8,697 bases of DNA from Methanomicrobiales archaeon (GTDB taxonomy: Archaea > Halobacteriota > Methanomicrobia > Methanomicrobiales > JACTUA01), in the NCBI GenBank assembly GCA_028678555.1, contig JAJRDF010000050.1:1-8697 (forward strand), given 5' to 3'. Both the position numbers and the translations under genes were made by a program. Of this stretch, positions 1-6,060 are shown piece after piece. The notes beneath the pieces were generated by a model that saw nothing but the letters and a program-made list of their open reading frames with translations, ran no database searches and was not told where the DNA came from. The first letter of the stretch is position 1, and every line of letters starts with the position of its first letter.

Positions 1-217
1 TGAAGACCGTCACCGTCCGGGTGCCGGAGGTGGCGATATCGGATGCCGGGATCGCTGCGGTAACCTTCGTGGACGAGACATAGGTGGTGGGCCGGTCGGC
101 CCCGTTCCACCGGACCTTCGATGTGGGGATGAGCCCGCTCCCGGTCACCATCAGGGTAAAGGCCTCCCCGCCCTCGCTGGCCTCGTCGGGGGATATGCCG
201 GAGAGGACCGGTACCGG
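1..217 (-). repeat. TIG/IPT repeat 2 of the metalloprotease (cut by window edge)
   Basis: Residues 588-659 start with VPVLSGISP, contain KVRWNGADRPTTYVSSTK and are cut at TVTVF by the window edge. Bases 81-114 match bases 3161-3194 of the neighbouring cysteine protease gene at 33 of 34 positions. More repeats may follow to the left. Confidence 0.85.
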
Positions 218-1978
218 GTTGGTCACGGGTATGATGGTGAAGGTCTGCCCGGCCGTGGTCCCACCGCCGGGTGCCGGGTTGAAGACCGTCACGGTCCTGG
301 TACCCGCTTTCGCGAGATCGGTGGCAGAAATCGCCGCCGTGAGCCGTGTGGAGGACACAAAGGTCGTGGGCCTGTCAACCCCGTTCCACCGGACCCGGGA
401 ATTGGGGATGAACCCGTCACCCGTGAGCTCCAGGATAAGCCCCTGGGTGCCGGCCAGGGCCGAGACCGGGCTGATGCCCGTGAGAACCGGGACCGGGCTG
501 TTGGGGTAAATCCACCGGATGCCGGCGATATCACCGGCTTGCAGGATTTTCTGATCCTTGTTCCCGTAGAAATCGTCAAACCATCCGAACATCGCCTTTC
601 CCACATCGGACGGGTACCCGGAATATCCCGAATACGTGGGCAGGTCTCCATACAGATCCTTGAGGAAGAGCCAGTGCCCCATCTCGTGGAGTGCAATCGC
701 TTCCACGTTGAAGGTGTTGGCCTTCCCGGAGGCGGTTCCCGTGGTCCATGTCCATTTCGGATTGAATTCGGTATCAGCCTCCCTGATGGTACCGCTCGCG
801 TCGGTCCAGAAATCGGTCCAGGCGATCACCCCGCCGTATCCGGCGAAATCATCCGCCGGGCCCAGGAAGAGCAGGCTGGTCCCGTCGTTCCCGAACCCGG
901 TGAGAGTCGATGGGCCCGCGTACCGGATCCGGAACCTGGAGTTGGGGATGGCACCGTTCCAGGTCCCTGCGGCATTCTTGATGGCGGTGGCACCATCCAG
1001 GCCCGGGAAATTATTATTGACAAAGTACATGGCATCCTGGGAACCCCAGTTCGCCTTGCCGTATCCGAAGGTGACGGTGAAAGGTATCATGCTGCTCCGG
1101 CTGAAATCGTCGGTGTAGACCCTGACAAAGCCACTGGCCGCAGAACATCTGTACCCGTCACCGCAGATCCCTGATGGTACCTTCACGCGGATCGCCTTGT
1201 CGTTCCAGGAACGGATGTCGTTGACATTGGACGCGAAATTGGGATAACCGGAGGCATAGATATAGTGCATCTCGATTCCGTCGATATAATACAGGAATTC
1301 CACATCCGCGTTGGACGTGCGGGAGGCTTTCCGGCCGAAGCCGGAGCCGTAAATGGTGATTTCCGTTCCGGTTCCCGCGGATGCTGTCGAGGGGATCACG
1401 GTTCGGATCATGGGTACGGCAGCCACTTCAAGGGGAGGGCTGGCCGATCCTGCCAGGGTCCTCGGTCCGCTCCCACCCTGGCCCTGAACCGCGGCCTGGA
1501 CCCGTTCCTTCCAGAGTGTTGATGCAGGGATATCCCCCACCTTTCCCGGGTCCCCTTTCCTGGCATCAGCAACCGAAAGGGGATATACCCCCTGGTACAG
1601 TCCATAGATGCGATAGGCCTCAGTGGTCTGGTCCAGGAAGAGGCCGTACCGGTCCCCAACGGTGAGTACCGGCTGGTCCTCGGACACCTGGGTGATGTCC
1701 CCTACCGTCCCTCCCCGGTACTTCAGCGAGACGGTGCCACCTGCAATATCTCCCTTGACGGTCTCCTCCACCGCAACCATAACGGTGGTCTCAATATTGG
1801 TCTGTTCCCCGTTCCAGTGACTCTCAGAACTGATGACGGTTCCGATCACGATATCGCTCGCACCCTGTGCCAGCTGCGGGAGCGTATACGGGACCATGAC
1901 ACCGGAAACCGGGCTGCACAACACCATGCCGGCGACGCACACCAGAATGGCATGGCAAAAGAGTTTCATCCAATCCAT
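1..1978 (-). CDS. Secreted matrixin-like zinc metalloprotease with TIG repeats (3' end outside window)
   Basis: Probable extracellular zinc endopeptidase; the substrate is unknown. The ATG at 1978 follows GGTGA by 5 bases; ATG at 1969 is an alternative. Residues 1-26 look like a signal peptide with a hydrophobic core. Residues about 30-135 form a beta-rich N-terminal domain seen in archaeal surface proteins, with VVIGTV-like and GGTVGD patterns. Residues 188-290 resemble an IPT/TIG fold. The catalytic domain spans about 305-492: HEMGHWLFLKD at 431-441 supplies the zinc ligands and Glu432, KAMFGW at 461-466 fits the Met-turn, and GDIAGIRWIYP closes the domain as in matrixins. Two TIG repeats follow (495-581, and 588 to the edge). 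The frame is open to base 1, so at least 659 codons are visible. The third zinc ligand appears to be Asp441 rather than His. Class assignment is firm; the physiological role is not. Confidence 0.88.
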   Translation of the reverse strand, partial: MDWMKLFCHAILVCVAGMVLCSPVSGVMVPYTLPQLAQGASDIVIGTVISSESHWNGEQTNIETTVMVAVEETVKGDIAGGTVSLKYRGGTVGDITQVSEDQPVLTVGDRYGLFLDQTTEAYRIYGLYQGVYPLSVADARKGDPGKVGDIPASTLWKERVQAAVQGQGGSGPRTLAGSASPPLEVAAVPMIRTVIPSTASAGTGTEITIYGSGFGRKASRTSNADVEFLYYIDGIEMHYIYASGYPNFASNVNDIRSWNDKAIRVKVPSGICGDGYRCSAASGFVRVYTDDFSRSSMIPFTVTFGYGKANWGSQDAMYFVNNNFPGLDGATAIKNAAGTWNGAIPNSRFRIRYAGPSTLTGFGNDGTSLLFLGPADDFAGYGGVIAWTDFWTDASGTIREADTEFNPKWTWTTGTASGKANTFNVEAIALHEMGHWLFLKDLYGDLPTYSGYSGYPSDVGKAMFGWFDDFYGNKDQKILQAGDIAGIRWIYPNSPVPVLTGISPVSALAGTQGLILELTGDGFIPNSRVRWNGVDRPTTFVSSTRLTAAISATDLAKAGTRTVTVFNPAPGGGTTAGQTFTIIPVTNPVPVLSGISPDEASEGGEAFTLMVTGSGLIPTSKVRWNGADRPTTYVSSTKVTAAIPASDIATSGTRTVTVF
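236..496 (-). repeat. TIG/IPT repeat 1 of the metalloprotease
   Basis: Residues 495-581 of the metalloprotease form a TIG (immunoglobulin-like) module, opening with VPVLTGISP, with the core RVRWNGVDRPTTF and ending PAPGGGTTAGQTFTI. The next module repeats it at a 93-residue period. Such modules usually act as stalks or adhesive domains in surface proteins. Confidence 0.85.
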
Positions 1979-1980
1979 TC

Positions 1981-1989
1981 TCCTCACCT
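1981..1989 (-). promoter_or_regulatory. Ribosome binding site of the metalloprotease gene
   Basis: The minus strand reads AGGTGAGGAG just before ATG at 1978. GGTGA sits 5 bases from that ATG, while GGAG would be about 10 bases from the in-frame ATG at 1969. The spacing slightly favours the first start, but both give a similar signal peptide. Confidence 0.6.
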
Positions 1990-2029
1990 TCCCACGGGCA
2001 ATCATTCCCGATTTCTTTCCACAATCTCT

Positions 2030-2060
2030 CGGTTGCGGGACACCCTCTGGACCGCAACCG
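2030..2060 (-). promoter_or_regulatory. Leader stem-loop, 9-bp perfect stem
   Basis: CGGTTGCGG at 2030-2038 is the exact reverse complement of CCGCAACCG at 2052-2060, with a 13-base loop between. In the minus-strand transcript it would form a GC-rich hairpin about 50 bases before the metalloprotease start codon. It has no T-run after it, so it does not look like a simple terminator. A role as a leader RNA structure is inference. Confidence 0.5.
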
Positions 2061-2061
2061 G

Positions 2062-2137
2062 CTGCAGGAGACCTCCCTGATTCCCGGGCCCTTCTTTCCT
2101 CCCAGAGCGCCCAAGATGCGGCCGGGGTCTCCTGCAG
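2062..2137 (-). promoter_or_regulatory. Leader inverted repeat, 12-bp perfect arms
   Basis: CTGCAGGAGACC at 2062-2073 is the exact reverse complement of GGTCTCCTGCAG at 2126-2137, with 52 bases between. It lies one base from the 9-bp stem at 2030-2060, so the leader transcript could fold into two adjacent stems. It could alternatively be a pair of DNA operator half-sites. The arms are visible; the function is not. Confidence 0.5.
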
Positions 2138-2167
2138 ATTGCAGATGATGCTCCTTCGAGGTTCCCC

Positions 2168-2173
2168 TATAAA
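2168..2173 (-). promoter_or_regulatory. Candidate TATA box for the metalloprotease gene
   Basis: The minus strand carries TTTATA here in an otherwise GC-rich context, downstream of the terminator of the preceding gene. Archaeal spacing of about 25 bases would put the transcription start near 2143 and give a long leader of about 165 bases that contains the inverted repeats. The upstream BRE is not clear, so this is a candidate only. Confidence 0.4.
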
Positions 2174-2219
2174 CAGATGTCGAAATGTATTCCCTGGAGC
2201 AGGTTCAGTTGATCATCGG

Positions 2220-2253
2220 AAAAAAGGAGGGAGGCGCCGGGGATCTCCCCGGC
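2220..2253 (-). terminator. Terminator after the cysteine protease gene
   Basis: A perfect 7-bp GC stem (GCCGGGG at 2236-2242, CCCCGGC at 2247-2253) with a 4-base loop lies about 20 bases past the stop codon at 2272. On the minus strand it is followed, after 10 mostly pyrimidine bases, by six T residues (2220-2225). Archaeal termination depends mainly on T-runs, so both elements fit. It implies that the two protease genes are separate transcription units. Confidence 0.6.
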
Positions 2254-2271
2254 GGAGCATGGGGGGGTCTT

Positions 2272-4887
2272 TCAGGTCCCCGTGAACCACACCTTCACCA
2301 GCATGTCGGTGTTGGAGTTCAGGGACCCGATGGTGTTCTTGTAGTGGGCCCCGTCCTTGTACGGGTTCTGTCCGTTCAGCGGGACCGTGTAATAGTTCCG
2401 GAGGCTGGTGGTCCCTGCCTTCAGGACCACGTAGTAGGTGGTTCCCGGCGTGAGGCCCGTTGCCGATACCGGCAGCGTGACCCAGGTGGGATTCGCCGGC
2501 AGGGTGGAGGTGACCATGTCGGGAGTGATGGTGGCGGTGGCCAGGTCGGTCCCGCCAATGACCTTCCTCACGTGGAGGGTGAGGACCTGGGTGGGCGACC
2601 CCTTCTTCGCCAGGGCAACGGAGATCTGGGAGATGCCGGTGCCCGCAGCCTTCACGGACTGGGCCTGCTGCTTGTAGGTGTTGGAATAGGCCAGGTACGT
2701 GTAGGTGGTGGACGTCTCCGTGGTCACCACGGCTCCTCCCAGGGGCACCGCCGAGATGAAGAAGGTCTGCGGGGACGAGGTGCCTCCGCCGGGGGCCGGG
2801 GTGTACACCGTCACGGAGGCGGTGCCTGCCGTGGCGATATCGGCTGCCGGGATCGTGGCCGTGATCCGGGTGGAGGAGACAAAGGTGGTCGTGCGATCAG
2901 CCCCGTTCCACCGGATCACCGACCGGGAGGTGAAGCCGCTCCCCGTCGCCGTCAGGGTGAAGGCCGCATCCCCGGCCGTGGCGGCGGCCGGGGAGATGCC
3001 CGTGAGCACCGGCACCGGCGCGGGCGGACCGCTCACGGTGAAGGTCTGCGGGGACGAGGTCCCCCCGCCGGGTGCCGGGGTGTACACCGTCACGCTGGCA
3101 CTCCCTTCCGTGGCCACATCGGTGGCAGGGATCGCGACGGTCAGCTGGGTGGAAGAGCCGTAGGTGGTGGGCCGGTCGGCACCGTTCCACCGGATCACTG
3201 ACTGGGGGGTGAAGCCGCTCCCCGTCGCCGTCAGGGTGAAGGCTCCGCTGCCTGCCACCTTCGTGGCCGGCGAGATGCCGGTGAGCACCGGTTCCGGTCG
3301 GGGGCCGGAGACGGTAAAGGCCTTCAGGCAGACGTTCGTGGTCTTCCAGCTGGTGGTGGTGTCGGACCAGCCCAGGCCATTTCCGCTGATGTAACTCTGG
3401 CCGGCCGCGGCGTTCACGTTGGTGGCAAAGTTGGGGATCGGGGACTCCAGCGGGATGGGGTAATCGTAGCCCGGCGTCCGGAGCCGGACCACCACCGAGA
3501 ACTTCTGGCCCTGGGTCACCGGCACCGGCGTATCGAGGCGGACCGTGTGGTAGCCGGGGATGGCGATGGTCCCTGTCTTCACGGCGAGGGGCCCGGCCGC
3601 GCTCAGCGGGCCGTCCGTGGGATTCGTGTACACCGAGACCTGGTACTCCGAGTCGGAGGAGGCCGTGTAGAAGGAGGCAGCGCTGATCTGCTCGGGGGCG
3701 GTGGCGGTGAAGACATTGGCGAACCAGGCGGTGTCGCTCCCGAAGCCTGCACTGCTGGTCCAGCCCAGGGTATCGTACTGGTACCCGGTCTGGAAGTTCT
3801 GGGTGGGTTCCGCGGTGAAGACTACGTTGCCCAGGCCGATCGCGCTGTCATAGTACGAGACATAGAAATACCCGGCGTCCCCGAAACCGGTGCCCCAGCT
3901 GTTCCGGACGATGAAGGCGCCGTTCCCAGGTGCCGAGGTCCGGAACCGGCTGCGTTCGTAGTTGTCATCCCAGCCGACGATGGTGATGGCATGGTTGATG
4001 GTGGACGGCCCGCTGTAGTAGAAGGAGCTGGTGGCGGACTGGTAGGCGGTATCTGTCCAGTAGATCAGCGAATAGACCCCGCCATAGACCTGGATGGCAT
4101 TCTTGATGTTGTCGTTGTCCAGGGGGCCGGACCGGTCCGGGAGGTAGAGCACGTCCTGCACGTGCTTCCGGACCGGGAGGTTGGACGGGGAATAGGAGGA
4201 GGCGGCATTGTAGGGATCATCCGCCTCGGCGACAGGCCCCACGTACCGGGCCAGGTAGGCCGTGGACATGCCGGCGTTCCCGCCGGCACAGTGGGTCCCG
4301 GCGTAGCCATGTTTGTTCTTCAGGTTGTTCTCAGAGAGATCCCAGGTCTCACCGGGCTTCAGGGTGGACTCCAGGGACCCGTAGGTGGCAAAGGCCCAGC
4401 AGGACCCGCAGGCACCCTGGTTCCTGACCGGTGTCAGCTTCCCCTGCGTTCTCAGGTCATAGCTGGAGGGAAGGCTGACGATGTCGCCCCCGGGGATCGA
4501 CTGGGCGAGCCCGCCCTCAGCTGCCAGGCCCTGGGCGGCGGCCAGGAGCGCCCGCCGGGAGACCTGCCCCCCCTTCGTGTGGGAGAGGGAGACCGGGGAG
4601 GGGATGTAGCCCAGGGCATTCCCTTCGGCAGTAGTCGTCCTGATCCTTCCCCTGTCCCTGTCCTCCCGGTATTTCCCGTAGTCCGGGTTCTCCGGGGCAA
4701 CGAACGGTGTCGCTGCCCCCTTCTCCCGGGATGACGCACCTGCGGTGACGGCGGCATGCGGATCGGCGGCATCCGATGCGTCGGTATCCGTGGCGCCGGT
4801 GACAGCATTCGTGGCCGCCGCGGCGGGTGCCATGCACCCCAGCAGCAGGGCGGCCAGCATAAGCAGAACCATGGTCTTCCGGAACAT
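2272..4887 (-). CDS. Secreted papain-like (C1A) cysteine protease with lectin-like and TIG domains
   Basis: Predicted exported protease, 871 residues. The ATG at 4887 is chosen because it opens a classic signal peptide (MFRKTMVLLMLAALLLG); no good Shine-Dalgarno precedes it. A propeptide-like segment runs to about 136. The catalytic domain starts near SLPSSYDLR (138-146). NQGACGSCWAFA carries oxyanion Gln157 and nucleophile Cys163; His299 (INHAITIVGWD) and Asn329 (RNSWG) complete the triad. Cys160 and Cys200 match papain's Cys22-Cys63 disulfide. Residues about 366-526 resemble the lectin-like domain that follows C1A domains in archaeal and bacterial homologues. Two TIG repeats (531-617, 625-712) precede a beta-rich C-terminal domain (714-871) that may belong to the 'choice-of-anchor' type. 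I see no PGF-CTERM signal or C-terminal membrane helix, so the protein may be released or held non-covalently. All active-site residues are present. Confidence 0.93.
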   Translation of the reverse strand: MFRKTMVLLMLAALLLGCMAPAAAATNAVTGATDTDASDAADPHAAVTAGASSREKGAATPFVAPENPDYGKYREDRDRGRIRTTTAEGNALGYIPSPVSLSHTKGGQVSRRALLAAAQGLAAEGGLAQSIPGGDIVSLPSSYDLRTQGKLTPVRNQGACGSCWAFATYGSLESTLKPGETWDLSENNLKNKHGYAGTHCAGGNAGMSTAYLARYVGPVAEADDPYNAASSYSPSNLPVRKHVQDVLYLPDRSGPLDNDNIKNAIQVYGGVYSLIYWTDTAYQSATSSFYYSGPSTINHAITIVGWDDNYERSRFRTSAPGNGAFIVRNSWGTGFGDAGYFYVSYYDSAIGLGNVVFTAEPTQNFQTGYQYDTLGWTSSAGFGSDTAWFANVFTATAPEQISAASFYTASSDSEYQVSVYTNPTDGPLSAAGPLAVKTGTIAIPGYHTVRLDTPVPVTQGQKFSVVVRLRTPGYDYPIPLESPIPNFATNVNAAAGQSYISGNGLGWSDTTTSWKTTNVCLKAFTVSGPRPEPVLTGISPATKVAGSGAFTLTATGSGFTPQSVIRWNGADRPTTYGSSTQLTVAIPATDVATEGSASVTVYTPAPGGGTSSPQTFTVSGPPAPVPVLTGISPAAATAGDAAFTLTATGSGFTSRSVIRWNGADRTTTFVSSTRITATIPAADIATAGTASVTVYTPAPGGGTSSPQTFFISAVPLGGAVVTTETSTTYTYLAYSNTYKQQAQSVKAAGTGISQISVALAKKGSPTQVLTLHVRKVIGGTDLATATITPDMVTSTLPANPTWVTLPVSATGLTPGTTYYVVLKAGTTSLRNYYTVPLNGQNPYKDGAHYKNTIGSLNSNTDMLVKVWFTGT
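2752..3015 (-). repeat. TIG/IPT repeat 2 of the cysteine protease
   Basis: Residues 625-712, from VPVLTGISP to PGGGTSSPQTFFIS. Compared with repeat 1 of the same protein, the DNA shows an exact 36-base match (2929-2964 against 3208-3243) and an exact 21-base match (2761-2781 against 3040-3060). Both are offset by 279 bp, which is 93 codons. Confidence 0.88.
3037..3297 (-). repeat. TIG/IPT repeat 1 of the cysteine protease
   Basis: Residues 531-617, from EPVLTGISP through VIRWNGADRPTTY to GGGTSSPQTFTV. It is the copy closest to the lectin-like domain. Its bases 3161-3194 differ at one position from bases 81-114 in the metalloprotease gene. Confidence 0.88.
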
Positions 4888-4942
4888 GTGAACAACCCCG
4901 GCCGGTACCCGTTCTTTCCCCGCTGCCCTGGAGAGGCAGGGG

Positions 4943-4954
4943 GACGGTACCGTC
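4943..4954. promoter_or_regulatory. 12-bp palindrome, possible operator of the cysteine protease gene
   Basis: GACGGTACCGTC is a perfect palindrome. If transcription starts about 25 bases past the TATA-like element at 4985-4993, the palindrome lies about 10-20 bases into the transcript, where a bound repressor would block transcription. A small 5-bp hairpin (4923-4927 with 4935-4939) follows in the leader. Operator function is inferred from position and symmetry only. Confidence 0.4.
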
Positions 4955-4984
4955 AGTTCGGATGATTTACAATGGCTTATATGT

Positions 4985-4993
4985 AATATATAA
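4985..4993 (-). promoter_or_regulatory. TATA-box-like promoter element of the cysteine protease gene
   Basis: The minus strand reads TTATATATT, close to the archaeal TATA consensus, inside the only strongly AT-rich stretch of the window. It predicts a start of transcription near 4962 and a leader of about 75 bases. It also argues against the longer in-frame start at 5025, which lies upstream of this element. A second AT-rich match (TACATATAAG) overlaps its downstream side. Confidence 0.55.
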
Positions 4994-5094
4994 TAATTAC
5001 CATTCGTTCGTCGTTGTTTTTTCACCCTGATTGCGATATTGACGTGGATTATATTTCATTTTCGGAGAAGGACACTATTTATCATTAATTTTAT

Positions 5095-5134
5095 GGGCGG
5101 AGATCGCCCCGGATCAAGCGGATCTCCTTAGCCC
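5095..5134 (-). terminator. Possible terminator hairpin of the rio2-DUF460-thiL operon
   Basis: GGAGATC (5099-5105) pairs with GATCTCC (5121-5127), and the stem is extended outward by GGGC (5095-5098) with GCCC (5131-5134) across a 3-base bulge. On the minus strand AT-rich sequence follows, but without a clean T-run. It lies about 55 bases past the thiL stop, which suits an operon end. It could also be an RNA 3'-end structure or a DNA site. Confidence 0.35.
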
Positions 5135-5190
5135 GACTGTGGTGCGTGGGGAGATGATTATGCGAGGATCCAACTGCCGGGACCTCCCCC

Positions 5191-6060
5191 TCACCCTTCC
5201 TCCCAGACGTGGGCAAACCCCCGGGCCGGCAGAGGGGCCCCGTCCAGAAGCACCCCCCGCTCCCGCACCACCCTGCCGATGATCTGTGCCTCCACTCCGG
5301 GAACCGGGAACCGGTCCCCGGGGATCGTGAAGAGGAGATCGTAGTCTCCGCCACCGAAGAGTGCCAGGGACCGGGCCTCTGCCTCCGGCACCTCCGCGGC
5401 CAGCGGCAGGAGCCCCGATTCGATGGCGTACCCGCAGTCGTTCACCGCCTGCAGGTCATGGAGGGAGAGGGCGAGACCGTCGCTGGTATCCATCATGGCG
5501 GTGGCGCCGGCCACTCCCAGTGCGATCCCCTCCGCCACCCGGGGCTGCGGTTCCAGGAGATGCTTCCGGAACTGCGGGTATCCTTCCAGCGCCGCCTGGG
5601 CACGGCCGGGCACACCGGTGATCCCGATCAGGTCCCCGGGCCGGGACCCCCGTCGCCGCACGATCTTCGCCGGGTCCACGGTGCCGAGTCCGGTGGTGAC
5701 CACCGTCAGCTCCCGGTGCCGGTCGATGTCCCCGCCCACGATGGCCGCCCCGAATCTGCGGCAGCAGGCGGCGGCCCCTTCCATCACGGGGCGGAGCCGT
5801 GCCGGCCGGTCCACCCCCGCGGCGACCAGGAGCGCCACCGGCCCGGCACCCATGGCGGCGATGTCCGAAATGGTGACGGCGGCGGCCATCCAGCCCATCT
5901 GCCACTCCGTCATACCGGAGGGGAAATCGGTGGCCTCGTGGACCATGTCGGTGGTCACCACCAGCAGCCGGTCCCCGCAGGGGAGGACGGCACAGTCATC
6001 CCCTGCCTGCCCCCGGTCCACGAGATCCAGGATCCCGGCGAGGAGCGCCCGGTCATCCAC
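5191..6060 (-). CDS. thiL: Thiamine-monophosphate kinase
   Basis: ThiL phosphorylates thiamine monophosphate with ATP to give thiamine diphosphate, the last step of cofactor synthesis, in the cytoplasm. The 289-residue protein belongs to the PurM/AIR-synthase-like superfamily. Visible motifs in order: GDDCAV (20-25, Mg/ATP binding), TTDM (36-39), SDIAAMGA (65-72), GGD (109-111), DTSDGL (191-196) and GGGDYDLLF (236-244). The last usually reads GGEDYELLF, so a Gly replaces the usual Glu. The start is GTG at 6060, behind a perfect GGAGGTGA 6 bases away. The gene overlaps the end of the DUF460 gene by 8 bases, which suggests translational coupling. It is slightly shorter than many homologues because the N-terminal segment before GDD is brief. 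No thiamine-sensing leader is visible. Confidence 0.95.
   Translation of the reverse strand: MDDRALLAGILDLVDRGQAGDDCAVLPCGDRLLVVTTDMVHEATDFPSGMTEWQMGWMAAAVTISDIAAMGAGPVALLVAAGVDRPARLRPVMEGAAACCRRFGAAIVGGDIDRHRELTVVTTGLGTVDPAKIVRRRGSRPGDLIGITGVPGRAQAALEGYPQFRKHLLEPQPRVAEGIALGVAGATAMMDTSDGLALSLHDLQAVNDCGYAIESGLLPLAAEVPEAEARSLALFGGGDYDLLFTIPGDRFPVPGVEAQIIGRVVRERGVLLDGAPLPARGFAHVWEEG

Larger units (their letters stand above)
1979..2271. other. Intergenic region between the two protease genes
   Basis: These 293 bases hold no convincing gene. Reading leftward on the minus strand they contain the terminator of the upstream protease gene, a TATA-like hexamer, a tandem heptamer (TGCAGAT twice, 2133-2146), two perfect inverted repeats and the ribosome binding site of the metalloprotease gene. 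The short open frames crossing the region have no recognisable protein features. Confidence 0.6.
4888..5190. other. Intergenic region between thiL and the cysteine protease gene
   Basis: These 303 bases hold no convincing gene on either strand. Contents from right to left: the 3' flank of thiL, a bulged stem-loop (5095-5134), an AT-rich island (about 4965-5095) with several TATA-like words, the palindrome at 4943-4954 and the leader of the cysteine protease gene. I see no tRNA or thiamine-type riboswitch. Confidence 0.55.

Noticed and set aside
289..696. Minus-strand frame of 135 codons within the metalloprotease gene
   Set aside because: It is out of frame with the HEMGH-containing frame, which stays open from 1978 to the window edge with a signal peptide and recognisable domains.
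2185..3201. Long plus-strand open frame opposite the cysteine protease TIG region
   Set aside because: Its translation is Gly/Arg/Val repeat-like shadow sequence without domains, caused by GC-rich codons on the other strand.
2700..3300. Periodic 279-bp repeats as a possible CRISPR or mobile element
   Set aside because: The period is a whole number of codons (93), and the repeats encode TIG domains within one open frame.
3547..4734. Plus-strand open frame of 395 codons opposite the papain-like domain
   Set aside because: The opposite strand encodes a protease with a complete catalytic triad; the plus-strand product has no recognisable features.
4888..5025. In-frame N-terminal extension of the cysteine protease from an upstream ATG at 5025
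   Set aside because: It would place 46 residues with no signal-peptide character before the clear signal peptide at 4887, and this start lies upstream of the TATA-like element.
5091..5354. Minus-strand frame of 87 codons overlapping the 3' end of thiL
   Set aside because: It overlaps ThiL out of frame and shows no domain or ribosome binding site.
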